Shown here piece by piece: positions 22,009 through 34,017 of a DNA stretch of 64,000 nt. Position 1 is the stretch's first letter. Every line of letters begins with the position of its first letter. Source of the DNA: Jacaranda mimosifolia (Eukaryota; Streptophyta; Magnoliopsida; Lamiales; Bignoniaceae); the NCBI GenBank assembly GCA_018894105.1, contig CM032118.1, positions 28,314,690 through 28,378,689 on the forward strand, read 5' to 3'. Under the pieces are notes generated by a model, which was not told where the DNA came from, made no database searches, and saw nothing but the letters and a program-made list of their open reading frames with translations. Position numbers and translations under genes: made by a program.

Positions 22009-23085
22009 CTAAGAGATTATGTGTAAGGCTCTTGATGCTCCCTTATTTTTGCCTCTTGTGGAATTTTGAATTTCATGATCATCTTGAACTTCATCAAGTT
22101 CAACAACAATGCCATTTATATCTAATAGAAATTCCTTTTCCAAAAAGTCAGTGTTCCTTGAAACAAACACCTTTTTATTCTGAGGGATCACAAAAATAAT
22201 AACCCAAAGACTCTCTTAGGTATCCCACAAACTTGCACAAGGTTGATCTACTATCCGACTTGTCTCCTACTATCCCTCTTATGTATGTGGGAGACCCCCA
22301 AACTTTAAGATAATTGTAGGACAGTGCTTTGCCACTCCATATCTCATGTAGTGTTTTTGGCAGCGACATTGATGGTACTATATTTAATAGCATCATTGCC
22401 GTTTGTAGAGCGTATCCCCAAAAGGAAATGGACACATCAAAAAAGCTCATCATGAAACATCCATGTCTAACAAAGTACGTTTTCTCCTCTCGACTACTCT
22501 ATTATGGTAGGGTATGCCGAGTGCATTCCATTGAAAGAGAATCCCATTCTTTTTTAGATAATTCAAGAATTCAGTGCTTAGGTATTCTCCTCATCAATCA
22601 AATTGAAGAGCTTTAATACTAAGTCCCTTTTGTTTTTCCACTTCATTCCTATACTTTTTGAACTTGTCGAAGGCTTCGGACTTGTACTTTATAATATACA
22701 CGTGTCCAAACTGACTATAATCATCGGTGAACGTGATAAATTAGGAATAGCCTCATCTCGCACTAACTTTTAGTAGGCCACAAATATCTATATGGATTAA
22801 ATCCAAAGGACCTGTGATATGCTCCGATTGTCTAACAAAATGAGTCTTGGTAATTTTTTCCTTCAAACAAGACTCACAAGTTGAAAGCTCCTTAATGTTA
22901 CTAACATTTAGTGCTTTGAGAACTTCTATCTTGTTCATCCTATTTTTTGAGATATGCCCAAGCCTTGCATGCCAAAGAATGGCATCTTCTTGGTTATTTA
23001 ATTTTCTTTTACTTAATTGAATATGTATTGGTGAAGGTTGGGAATCTAGTATGCATAACCCATTGTTTAATATACCTCTTTGCAA
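22009..23085 (-). pseudogene. Element A integrase with GAG-pre-integrase zinc region and linker
   Basis: The segment 22753-23085 contains LWHARLGHIS and TCESCLKEKITK, the HHCC zinc module before the copia integrase, then GPLDLIHIDICG, the start of the catalytic core with its first Asp. The segment 22175-22453 contains the integrase end (ALQTAMMLLNIVPS, PKTLHEIW, YLKVWGSPTY, KFVGYLRESLGYYF). The core between them is broken by stops. The linker toward RT is at 22009-22191 (LDEVQDDHEI). It would insert element cDNA into the chromosome. Confidence 0.82.
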
Positions 23086-23683
23086 TTAAAGAACCATTCT
23101 TTAATACCTTCAACACACCATTCGATATTGAAAAATTATATCCTTCATTATCAAGAATGGGTATCAAAATAATGTTCTTAACAATTTGGGGTACATAGTA
23201 ACAAGTATCTAAAACAATACAAGCATTCCCCAAGTCTAACTTGAGCACACCTTGGACCGTGGCAACAACTTTTGCTCTATTTTCGAGGTAGAGGATCATA
23301 TCCCCTTCATGTAGACTCATTCTTCTTTCCAACCCTTGTAATGAATAACAAAGGTGAGAACTGCATGCGCTATCAAATACCCATGAAGAAAAATTAGTCG
23401 TGAGATGTATTTCAATAAAGTACATACCCTTCCCAAGAGTGCCATGGTATTCCTTGTAATTCCTTTTCCAATGCCCCTTTTTGCCATAATAAAAACAAGT
23501 AGCATCGATTTTGTCACATTTCTTCTTCTTAACTCCCCTTGAACTTTTTAAGGGTTCCTTCCCTTTCGAGGAAGAACTCTTCTTCCTCTTACCTCCCTTT
23601 CTACCACCCTTAGGGCCCATAGACTTGGAAGATGAAGCAAGCATAAGAAGCTTTTCTTTTTTCATTGTCGCATTGGCAGTCAA
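23009..23683 (-). pseudogene. Element A Gag zinc knuckle and aspartic protease
   Basis: One open stretch of 224 codons. It begins with a Lys/Ser-rich linker (GGRKGGKRKKSSSSKGKE). The CCHC knuckle is degraded to CFYYGKKGHWKRNYKEY, where the second and last Cys are Tyr. Next comes SSWVFDSACSSHLC, where the catalytic D-S/T-G reads DSA, and the protease body (LHEGDMILYLENRAKVVATV). The C-terminal part overlaps the pre-integrase region in another frame, which marks a frameshift near 23085. Loss of the knuckle cysteines and the active-site Gly argues against function. Confidence 0.82.
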
Positions 23684-23689
23684 AGCATA

Positions 23690-24250
23690 TTCACCAATTT
23701 GTTAATCATTACCTCTTGCTTGGACATATTGAAGTTCATAATGAATTGGTCGAATGTTAGGGGCAATGATTGGAGGATCAAATCCACATAAAGGTCATTG
23801 TCCATAACCACATTAAGTTTTCCAACTCTTGATGATCCCTATCATCTTGGGGCCATGATCATGAGCACTTGAACCTTTACTCATCCACGTCCTAAAGAGC
23901 TCCTTAGACAATGCAAACCTTTTGTGTTGTGTTTGTACACTATACAACTCTTGTAGGTGTAAATAGATCTCAATTGTAGGTCACATATGTTCGTGAGTCT
24001 TTTGGATCTCATTAGTCATAGATGCCAACATGAGGTACATCACTTGTAGATCATCATCCACAAGCTTAGTGAACATTTCACATGCCTCATTGGATACATC
24101 ATCGCCCAATGTGTCCGGCGGACATTGAGCAAGTACATAAGTCCTCTTTTTGGAGCCAAGTATGATTTTAAGGTTCCTTAACCAATCATGGAAGTTTGGC
24201 CCGGTTAGCTTATTGGTTTCCAAAATGCTTGTGAGTGGATATTTGGCCAT
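23690..24250 (-). pseudogene. Element A gag N-terminal region
   Basis: A true ATG at 24250 opens an 89-codon frame (to 23981) with the plant copia Gag start: KLTGPNFHDWLRNLKIIL, then KRTYVLAQCPPDT, MFTKLVDDDLQVMYLMLASM and the end MTNEIQKTHEHM. Element D has the same protein further extended. After 23981 the frame is broken. Other frames down to about 23690 carry the rest of the Gag_2-like domain (a piece resembling the YGVQTRH-RF segment of D). Gag would form the virus-like particle. Confidence 0.82.
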
Positions 24251-24716
24251 TTTGTCTTGAAGGTTTCAAAAATTTATAAGAGGCTAAAGAAGAGTATAAG
24301 CATATGATTGAATTTGATATTAAAAACATGTTCATGGTCTTTCAAACAAGTTTTCCTCCCACTATTTTATCAAATGCTTCACCCTCTAGAAGAATTCAGG
24401 AAATCTCATTTTCTAGTGAGAATCAAGACCCTGAGGATTTGAAAGTGGACCCTCGTAACCAAGTGCCATCCACAAGCAATTAAAGGATAAGCAACTGTTG
24501 CTAATTGCATCTCATGCAACTCTTGATATATTTTGCCTTACTTTTCACATAGACCTATATAACCGTGCACCATCTATGGTACAAAGTATTAAGTTGAACC
24601 TATCAATCAATCTTTGACTCAAGACAGGCACCATATCATCCCCCGTAATCAAGTGCCAATGTGTGGGCATTCCTAAGTCAAAGTGCATCTCATGCTAAGT
24701 GCATGCTCATAGCTTC
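24251..24716 (-). other. Element A leader, gag-proximal part
   Basis: This aligns with the leader of D (63023-63440) and B (30455-30905). It stops at 24716, where element B is inserted, and continues at 34018 on the far side. The flanking CTTCC is the left target duplication of B. No convincing coding frame. Confidence 0.75.
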
Positions 24717-26662
24717 CTAAAGCTTAGTAAGCTACTAGGATCCGATATTTAAACTTCAAAAGCTCAAAAATAACTAGTGCTTACAACCTACCAAGGATCT
24801 ATTCATGCTTGTAATTCATATTTAGTTAGAGATTTACCTCAAAGAGCAAATTTCCAAGGTCACAAAGGTGAATACTATACCGATCTAGATTCTGGCAGAC
24901 TCTGGCATAGCAGAGAACCAGTAATTTTTGCCTCAATTAGAGTGATCCAAAAATCACAAAAAAAAATCTGAAACTTATCAACTTCTTGAAGAAGTCTATG
25001 AAAAAAAGTTGGAGCAAAAATTGATCTAGATCGCTCGAAAAAAAATTAGGAAGATGACTGCTCTCTCTGTTCCAGTGGATCTCCAAAGCTAGCAAATCAA
25101 ATGCTTTGCTTGATTCTCCAAATCCACTCACTTTTAGCAGGAGAAAATGAGCAGAATATCAATGGTGAAGGCCAATTTTTGAGGTATGAGAAGAAGAGAA
25201 AACAAAGCCTCAACACATGAAGCAATGTTTGAAAAAGAGTTTTTTTGAGGGAAATGTGAATGAATATAATTCTTCACACCTTTTTGCAAAGTAGCTGTAA
25301 CTTTCCCTCTCTATATCTATATATAGATATAGGATGGTGTGACTCCAAGGTGGCATCACACCTTCCATAAGGAGGGGGTGGTCAAGTGGGGTACCAAGGT
25401 GGAAAATTTGCATTCAAATCTTATTTGAATTTCATGTGCATTTTAATTTAATTTGGAATCTAATTTCAAATTAATTAAAATGCCAACTCAAATGAACTCT
25501 TCACATGATTCAATTTGGCACCTCAAAATAGGTCACCTAGGAGTAATTTTCTAACTCTTAGAAAAATTCCTCCTTCAACTTTGGAAGCCAATTAGATTTT
25601 GTGTGTGATCCAATAGGTTTTACCATTCATTGGACATGGGCTCACAACTCATTGTGACTTTTAAATATCATATATTTGTTTTAGTTTAAAATTCTTTTAA
25701 ACTAATCGACTCAATTCAATTATTCTCATTAATTGAAGAGTACCAATCTCCATGGTTGATGTCCAACCTCAAGTCCATGAAGTCCAACTAATTGGCTAAA
25801 ATGAATGCTTTTGGAGAACCATTATAGCTCTATGTGTACTATGCAAATACAGTCCTTCTGTCTCCTATCTCCCGAAAGATGCTTAGGGTAAGATATTTGT
25901 TGGCTTCCTAATAGCCTTGATACTAAGTCTCTATTCTCAATGTTCAATTCCTTTGTATGACCTCATCTTTGGAAAACTCCTTTTCCAAATTGTCGCACCA
26001 CTTTGTGCAAGGATTTTTTGGAATTGATCATTATAGAAAACATAGGAGATGTATTTGCCCTTCACAAAGCGAGGAGTTAGATTCCATATTGGATCTCACA
26101 AACCTCCATGCCTAGTAGCTTATACCCAATCTCAACCTGAAAGACAATCTAAGTGCTCAAGGAAGAGTGAAAGCATAAAGCCCAAACACAAGGTTACCAT
26201 GGATCCTCAGGTCAGAGTACTAATAATATGTACTAGTGCAAGCTGGAGAACTTGCCACTACGACTATCTAGTGAATTCTCCGGTAGGTCTTCAGTACCTT
26301 GTTCTCTAATAAGCACCCACTAACCTGTACCTACATCTCATATGGTTGGAATGGAGCAACATCCAACCCTTGGATTTATGCATCGTTAGTGCAAGTCTAT
26401 CTGGATCTTAGATGCCCCATCTCATAAAATCTTATGACTTGGAAGTTTTAAGATCACGACCGTGTAAGACTTATTCCATGGTCATCGAACTAAGTCCTGT
26501 AGTCATGAGTGATCTAATGGCTTCATCCAAATGCGAGTGAAGTAATAAAGAGCATAAGATGAAGATGACCATATATAGAATATCATTTAATCAAGATTAT
26601 TTTTACAACGAAATAGCTTTTACAGGACCAATCCTATTGGCCTGTCGGACACTATTCCAACA
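24717..26662 (-). repeat. Element B 3' LTR, with an internal deletion
   Basis: 1946 bp against about 2238 in the other copies. About 290 bp is missing near 25513, where sequence after GAACTCTTCACATGATTC jumps directly to AATTTGGCACCTCAAAAT. It ends ATTCCAACA. The start reads TA in place of TG. Confidence 0.88.
25311..25362 (-). promoter_or_regulatory. Copia LTR promoter: palindrome plus TATA-like tract (B 3' LTR)
   Basis: Imperfect 27-bp palindrome at 25336-25362 (left arm GGTGTGACTCCA, right arm TGGCATCACACC). The TATA-like tract CTATATCTATATATAG lies beside it at 25311-25330. Confidence 0.55.
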
Positions 26663-26678
26663 ATCTCCCACTTGCCCT
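26663..26678 (-). other. Element B polypurine tract
   Basis: On the minus strand GGGCAAGTGGGAGATT lies directly before the LTR start TGTTGGAATA. It matches D exactly over the purine core. Confidence 0.82.
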
Positions 26679-26689
26679 AAAGCCAATGC

Positions 26690-28420
26690 CCCATGGCCTT
26701 GAGACCCATCTTCTCAAGATGCCCTTTAAAGACCCTTTGCATTAAGGATTTAAACAGTGATTCTGCTAAATTCGCTTTAGAGGTAACTTTATCCACTCAG
26801 TTGTTGCCTCTATCAATTGATATCATATATCAAATGGTAATGCATTTATTGTGTTTGGATCATTGATGAGATGTTGTTTCAAGTCCAAAGTTGTCTTCCA
26901 AAGACAACCATGGGCTCATGCACGCTAGATACTATATCTAACTCTTGGATGGAGTTTTTATTCAAACACTTTCTATTGCGGTTTCCAAAACTATGAAATA
27001 TTTCACCTCAGTGGCTATCTCAGTCGTGCTGTCTTGTTGGAACTCATGCAACTCCTCATGCCACCAATAAGGCAAAATATAAATCCAAAAGTGGATTTCA
27101 GGTCATTACAACAGATTGGAAACTTGAATCTTAAAACCCTTCCAGAAAATAAGTCCTTAGTGCTTCTTAAGTACTTAATGATTATTTTAATGGCTATCCA
27201 ATGACTCTCATTGAGATTAATTAGAATCTACACGGCACTTAGTGAGTGTGCCACATCAGGTCTTGTACATTGAATTACATAGGTTATGCTCCCTATAGCG
27301 GAGGAATAAGGTATGTAGGATATCTTTTGTCTCTCATTTTCAGTCTTAGGAGACCATAAGCTTGGAGAGACGAATACCATGTCCTATAGGAGTGAATCCC
27401 TTCTTTGATTCTTCCATACTAAACCCCTTTAGTATTTTGTCAATGTATGGGGTTTAGGATAGCCAGCATCCTCTTGGATCTATACGTATTCCTAATACAC
27501 AGGATGCTTCTCCAAATCCTTCATGGAGAATTAAGAAGATAATCACGCTTTAGTATACTCTAACATTTCTCTCTCATTCTTAATGAGAAGAATGTCATCG
27601 ACATAAAGCACAATAAACTATATACTACTCCCACTACCCTTTTGTACACACAAGGTTCATACTCTTTTTTGACAAAACCAAACGATTTGATCGTTTTGCC
27701 AAAACGTGTGTTCTAACTTTGGGACATTTGTTTGAGTCTATAAATGGATCTTTGGAATTTCTAAACCTTTTGCTTACTCCCTTTGGATGTAAAACCTTGT
27801 GTCCATATAGATTTCTTCTTCAATGTCTCCATTGAGAAAAGCAGTTTTCACATCCATTTGTTATATCTCATAGTCATAATATATGGCTATGGCAAGTAAA
27901 ATTCGAATGGACTTAGGTATTGTAACCGGTGAAAATGTTTCCTCAAAATCGATACCAAATCTTTGAGTGTAACCTTTAGCCGCTAGTTAAGCCTTAAAAG
28001 TCACTACTTTTCCATCAATTCCTAGCTTTCGCTTATAGATCCAATTGCAATCAATCAGGAACTATTCTCTTTGGTGGGTCTACTAAAGTCCATACTTTAT
28101 TGGAGTACATGGAGTCTATTTTGGATCTCATGGCTTCAAGCCAAATTCCCGAGTCTATGTTCGACATAGCTTTCTCATAGGTCTTTGGATCACTATCCGA
28201 TTGGCCTGTCTCATGAAGAAATCCAAAATTTTTGGGTTGCTTCTTGATTTGGTCCGACCTCCTCAGAGGTTGTGTGCAAGGTTATTTGATATTTATTTAT
28301 TTCTATTGCTTGTGGGATTTGATGATTATCTTGAACTTCATCAAGTTCGACAACAACACCTTTTCTATGTAATAGAAATTACCTTTCAAAAAATGTGGCA
28401 TTCCTAGAAACAAACATCTT
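26690..28420 (-). pseudogene. Element B reverse transcriptase and RNase H remnants
   Basis: The sequence aligns at DNA level with 20364-22160 of A and 59145-60930 of D. The catalytic core still reads FIVLYVDDILLIKNE (about 27586-27630), so the YVDD motif that A has lost is kept here. Around it there are stops, small deletions and frameshifts. The RNase H part (26690-27100) is the most decayed, with only fragments of the conserved blocks. No open frame longer than about 60 codons. Non-functional. Confidence 0.75.
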
Positions 28421-28429
28421 TTGTTCTGA

Positions 28430-29290
28430 GGGATCATAGAAGCAATAACCCATAAACTCTCTAGGCTATCCTACAAACTTGCACAAGAAGGATCTACTAT
28501 CCAACTTATCTCCCACTGTCCATCTCATGTAGGCAGGAGATCCTTAAACCTTAAGATATTGGTAAGAGGGTGTTGTGCCATGCCATATGTCATATGGTAT
28601 TTTAGGCATCGACTTTGAAGGTACTAAGTTTATTAGCTTCCCACCGTATGTAAGGAGTATCCCCAAAAGGATATAGGCACATCAAAAAAGCTCATCATGG
28701 AACGTACCATGTCTAACAATGTACGATTTCTCCTTTCAGCTACTCCATTGTGTTGGGGCATGCCGGGTGGAGTCTATTGAGAGGGAATCCCATTCTCTCT
28801 TAGATAATCCAAGAATTTGGTGCTTAAGTATTCTCCCCCTGGATCCGATCAAAGAGCTTTAATACTTAGCCCTAATTGCTTTTTGTACTTCATTCCTATA
28901 CACTTTGAACATTTTAAAGGCTTCAGACTTACACTTCATAAGATACACATGTCCGAACCGACTATAATCATCGGTGAAGGTGATGAAGTAAGAATAGCCT
29001 CTTCTCCCACTAACTCTTATTGTTCCACAAACATCCATATGGATCAAATCCAAAAGACTTGTGGAGCACTCCGTTTGTCCCACAAAATGAGCCTTGGTCA
29101 TTTTTTCCTTTAAACAAGATTCATAAGTAGGAAGATCCTCAATGCCACTAACATTTAGTGCTTCGAGAGCTTTTAACTTGTTCATCCTATTTTTAGAAAT
29201 ATGCCCAAGTCTTGCATGTCATAACATGGCATTTTCTTGGATATCTAAATTTCTTACTTTATTGAAAGTAAATTAGTGATGGTTGAGAAT
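28430..29290 (-). pseudogene. Element B integrase remnant
   Basis: An open stretch at 28859-29185 covers the zinc-module end (YESCLKEKMTKAHF) and the catalytic core start: LLDLIHMDVCG, then GRRGYSYFITFTDDYSRFGH and VYLMKCKSEAF. These hold the first Asp and the TDDYSR block of copia integrases. Downstream, the D-x35-E region and the C-terminus are recognisable by DNA alignment with A and D but are frameshifted. One Cys of the zinc module (TCESC) reads YESC. Confidence 0.78.
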
Positions 29291-30454
29291 CCAATATGTA
29301 TAATCATTTGTTAAGTGTACCATAAGCAATTAAAGAACCTATTCTTTAATACCTTCAATCTCCTATTTGATATAGAAGGATCAAATCCTTCGCTATCCAA
29401 AATAGGAATTGAAATAATGTTCTCAACAATATATGGGACATAATAGCATGAGTTCAATACAATTATGGAGTTCCCTAAGTCCAACTTATTATACGCCTTC
29501 AGCTTTGGTCAGAACTCATGCTCATTAGCTAAGGTAGTAGATCATACCCACATCACTTAGCCAAGGCAGTAGATCATACCCACATCACTTAGTTTTATTC
29601 TTCTTTCTTATTCTTTGTAACAACTTACAAAGATAAGAACCACATGCAATATTATATATCTATGAGGAAAAGTTTATCCTTAAATGCACTTCAATATACA
29701 TACCCTTCCAAACGGTTGCAAGGTATTCCTTGCAAAACCGCTTCCAATGGCTTATCTAGCCAAAGTAGAAATAAATAATATCGATTATATCCTCTATAAT
29801 CTTCTTGACTCCTCTAGATGCCTTTAATAGTTGTTTTTCCTTGGAGGAAGAACTTTTCTTCCTTTTACCTCCCTTTCTAGCATCCCTAGGGCTCATAGAC
29901 TTGGAGGAGGAAACAAGTGTCAAAGGTTTGCCTTTATCATGGTAGTCTCCTTCTAGATTAACATTTTGATCAAAAAAACTCGGCGAGGATGTGAAGATTA
30001 AATCCTCATGGAAATCATTGCCCATCATGACATCCAAGTAGAAAAATCTTATCCAAGCCTAATCATCTTTAGACCGTAGTTGATGACACATGACTTCACA
30101 TCCATCCTAGCTTGAAAAGTCTCATTTGATAACATGAACTTCTCATACCTTGTTTGCTTTACAACTATTGTAAACTTTAACCAAGGTACTATTTATGTGC
30201 CCTTGAGACTTTTAAAGTCTATCGATGCCAACATGAGACTATGGGATAGGAAGATCCTAAACCCAATTCGTGAACTTTTCACGTGTCTCTTGATCTACTA
30301 TGATCCCCTTGAGATTATGAGCACCTTGATATAGGAGATATATCCACTTGTAAGAATCTTGAACGATTTTTGAGGTTAAGTCAATCGTGGAAGTTTGGCC
30401 CAATTAGTTTATTAGTATCTAAAATAACTTTGAGTGGAACATTAAGCCATCCTT
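29291..30454 (-). pseudogene. Element B protease and gag remnants
   Basis: The Lys/Ser-rich linker is clear at 29756-30037 (SSSKSMSPRDARKGGKRKKSSSSKE). The knuckle after it is reduced to YFYFG and the protease region is hardly readable. A 37-bp tandem duplication lies at about 29525-29596. The gag start near 30454 reads ATGGCT and then a stop, with a one-base frameshift against A. Between about 30040 and 30454 the Gag domain survives only as scattered DNA similarity. Confidence 0.7.
29525..29596. repeat. 37-bp tandem duplication in element B
   Basis: TAGCTAAGGTAGTAGATCAT... and AGCCAAGGCAGTAGATCAT... are followed by the same ACCCACATCACTTAG. They are two adjacent copies with two differences, absent from A and D. 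Confidence 0.8.
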
Positions 30455-31776
30455 GAGATTTCACAAATTCTAAAAGGCAAAAAAGAAAATAAGTATGTGG
30501 TTGAATTTTGATATTGAAAATATGTTCATGATCTTTCAAGTATGTTTTTCTCCCACTATTTTATCAGGTTCTTCACCCCCAAGAAGAATTCGGAAAATCA
30601 TATTTCCTAGTCAGAATCAAGATCCTATGAACTTGCAAGTGGACCCACAACTCATGAGACGTCCACAAACAATCGAAAGGTAAGCAACTTTTGCTAATTG
30701 CATCTCATGCAACTATTGATATATTTTTCCTTACTTTTCACATAGACCCACCACTTGTGAGATATCCACACTAATCAGTGTTAAGTTAGACCTACCAATC
30801 AACCTGTGATTCAAGACGGGCACCACGACATCCCACGACTCGTGTGACAATACATGGGTGTTCTCAAATCAAAGGTGCATCATACGCTAAGTATATGATC
30901 ACAGCTTTCCATTAAAAGTGTGACCCATGACTCATGAGACATCACACAAACAATGGTAGCATCGATATGCCATATCCTATTGGTAGAAGGCTTGGATTAA
31001 TTAAAACTCTTTAACAAGATTTTAGGAGCTGGAAAAAATGTTAAACATTTTATTGACAACTTGCACAACACTTGTGCACATTTTATGTGTGATACAAGAT
31101 AACTTTGAGCACCAAAAGAGACACAAAAACATGTCAAAAATTCATCCTAAGCCAAAAACTCACTGCCATGCATGTTGCACGCTGGGTGCAAAACCTAGAC
31201 GTGCGTCGCCCTGGCCAACGCTTGGAAGTGTGCGACAGTTTGCTATTTTTAGCCTGAGGACCGAGTCCACACATTTTCGGCTCAACTTTTATGCACCAAA
31301 AAAGTTTAGGACACCTCCTAAACATGTAATCACACTTTTTAGATGAAATTTCCAGATTCAAAATAGCTTTCAAAAGTGGAAATTCAAATGCTCAATCAAG
31401 CTTCTAAAAACTAGTTTAAGTAAGAATCACATTCTTCATAAATCTCCAATTAAACTCCAATCAAATTGGATCCAAAAATGACCAAAATACATTAAGGTCA
31501 AATTTAACATGCTATATCAACACATGACATCAATTAATGCTAAATCAACATTCAACATTAATAACTACGAATTAAAACATACTAATCATATGAATTAATA
31601 CTTAAAACACATATTAGAATGCTTTCAACTCATCAATCAAGGAGCCACATAATAATTATCCAAACACTCCAATCCATCACATGAATCAAGTATTTTGACA
31701 GTATGATCAATTCATCAAATGAATCAATCAAAATAAAAAATCCAAATCAAAGCATGAAAAAGGCTCCGATACTACT
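30455..31776 (-). other. Element B leader, with a deletion of about 640 bp
   Basis: It aligns with the two parts of the A leader. Near 31010 the sequence jumps from ATTAAAACTCTTTAA into ACAAGATTTTAGGAGC. In A these are separated by about 640 bp (34130-34765). It contains a GC-richer island at about 31165-31260. Short open frames here are not shared between copies. Confidence 0.72.
31762..31774 (-). other. Element B primer-binding site (tRNA-iMet type)
   Basis: On the minus strand TAGTATCGGAGCC lies two bases inside the LTR end. It differs at two positions from TGGTATCAGAGCC. Confidence 0.8.
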
Positions 31777-34017
31777 TTAAGGTTAGTAAGCCACTATGAT
31801 CCAATATTTAAACTTCAAAAGCTCAAAAATATCTTGCGCCTACAACCTACCAAGGATCTATTCATGCTTCCAATTCAGATTTAGTTAGAGATTTACCTCA
31901 AAGAGCAAATTTCCAAGGTTACAAAGGTGAACACTTCACCGATCCAGATTCTGGAAGAATCTGGCACAATGGAGAACTAGCAACTTTTTCCTCGGTTAGA
32001 GTGCTCCAAAAATCATAAAACAAATCTAAAATTCTCAACTCTTGAAGAAATTGCTGTAAAAATTTTAGAGCAATACTCGATCCGAATTGCTTGAAAAAAA
32101 TTCAACAAGTGACTACTCTGTTCTAGTGGATCTCCAAAGCTAGCAAAACAAATGCTTTGCCTCTATTGTAATGATCCATACACTAATTGATCCTCCAAAT
32201 TCCACTCACTTTTAGCTGGAGAAAATGAGCAGAATATCAATGGTGAAGGCTAATTTTTGAGGTAGGAGAAGAACAGAAAACAAAGCCTCAACACATAAAG
32301 TAATGTTTGAAAAAGAGTATTTTGGAGGGAAGTGTGAATGAATCTAATTCTTCACACCATTTTGCAAAGTGGTTGAACTCTCCCTCTCTATATCTATATA
32401 TATATGTCGGATGGTGTGATGCTAAGGTGGCATCACACCTTCTATGAGGGCGGAAGACCAAGTGGGGTGCCAAGGTGGCAAATTTGAATTCGAATCTTAT
32501 TTGAATTTCATGTGCATTTTACTTTAATTTGGAATCTAATTTCAAATTAATTAAAATGCCAACTTAAATAAACCCTTAATTTGATTCTTCCTTCCAGAAA
32601 AATACTTCTATTTAATTAAATTAAATATTTTAATTTAATTAATATACCTCTGACTTAATGATTAAGTTAACAAGCTTATCTATTAAACTCAATTTTATTA
32701 ACTTAAAACTTAACTCTTTAAGTTAACATGGCCAATTGATGGTCACTTGTCACCATAGAATTAACTCCTTAATTATTGGTCTAATTTAACTCTCTAAATT
32801 AGTTAATTAATTTAACACTTAAATTAATCAAGCAAAAAAAGAGACCTTTTTGGCACCTGAAAATCGATCACCTAAGAGTAATTTTCTAACTCTTAAAAAA
32901 CTTTCTCCTTCAACTTTGGAGGCTAATTGGATTGTGTGTGTGATCCAATAGGTTCTACCATTCATTGGACATGAGCTCACAACTCCTTGTGACTTTTGAA
33001 TATCATATTTTCATTTTAGTTTAAAATACTTTAAAACTAATTGACTCAATTCAATTTTTCTTATTAGTTGAAGAGTATCCAATCTCCATGGTCGATTTCC
33101 AACCTCAAACCCATGGAGCCCAACTAATTGGCTGAAATGAATGCTTTTGAAGAACCATTATAGCTCTATGCTTAACATGCAAATACAGTCCTTCCGTATC
33201 CGGTCTCCTAAAATAGGCTTAGGGCAAGATATTTTTCAGCTCCCTAATAACCTTGGTACTATGTCTCTATTCTCAATGTTCAATTTCTTTGTATGACCTC
33301 ATCTTTGGAAAACTCCTTTTCCAAATTGTCACACCACATTGCGCAAGGATTTCTTGGAATCGATCATTATAGAACACATAGGAGATGTACTCGCCCTTCA
33401 CAAAATTGAGAAGTCGGATTGCATCTTAGATCTCACAATCCTCCACGCCTAGTAGCTCATACCCAATCTCAACCAAAAGACCCACTAAGTGGTCAGGGAA
33501 GTGTCAAAGCATGAGGACTGAACATAAGGTTACCATGGATCCTCAAGTCAGAGGACTAAAATATGCACTAGCATAAGTTGGAGAACTTACCACTACTGAC
33601 TTGCCACTATAGCTATCTAGTGGATTCTTAGGTGGGTCTTCAGTGTCTTGATCTCTAACAAGCACCCACTAACATCCACGCATATCTCATATGGTTGCTC
33701 ATGGAACAGAGCAATATTCAACCCTTGGATTTATGCATCATTAGTACAAGTCTATCTGGATCTTAGATGCCCTATCACATAAGATCCTATGACTTGGAAG
33801 TTTTAAGATTAAGACTATGTAAGACTTATCCCATGGTCATCAAACCAAGCCCCCTAGTCATGAGTGATCTCAGGGCTTCATCCAAATGCGAGTGAAGTAA
33901 TAAAGAACATAAGATAAAGATAGCCATATATAGAATATCATTCAATCAAGATTGTTTTTATAAGGAAATAGCTTTTACAAGACCAATCCTAGTAGATTGC
34001 CGAGTACTATTCCAATA
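31777..34017 (-). repeat. Element B 5' LTR
   Basis: 2241 bp, uninterrupted, and the best full-length minus-strand reference copy for this LTR in the centre of the window. It starts TTAAGGTTAG and ends ATTCCAATA; both termini have lost the CA/TG dinucleotide by one base. Confidence 0.88.
32388..32439 (-). promoter_or_regulatory. Copia LTR promoter: palindrome plus TATA-like tract (B 5' LTR)
   Basis: 27-bp palindrome at 32413-32439 (left arm GGTGTGATGCTA, right arm TGGCATCACACC, one mismatch). The TATATCTATATATATA tract lies beside it. Being the 5' LTR, this copy would drive full-length transcripts. Confidence 0.58.

Larger units (their letters stand above)
24717..34017 (-). mobile_element. 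Nested Ty1/copia element B, inserted in the leader of element A
   Basis: Complete in outline: 3' LTR 24717-26662, PPT, RH-RT-IN-PR-gag remnants (26690-30454), leader, primer site, 5' LTR 31777-34017. The flanking 5-mers are CTTCC (24712-24716) and CTTTC (34018-34022), one transition apart. The leader of A continues exactly across it. The coding region is more eroded than that of A: the longest frames are about 100 codons, and gag has a stop and frameshift in its first codons. It has large deletions in its 3' LTR and leader. Confidence 0.86.

Noticed and set aside
22329..22616. Plus-strand frames opposite the copia pol regions (for example 22329-22616, 20518-20805, 60804-61148)
   Set aside because: They are antisense shadows of IN, RT and RH. 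The minus-strand frames carry the domain motifs.
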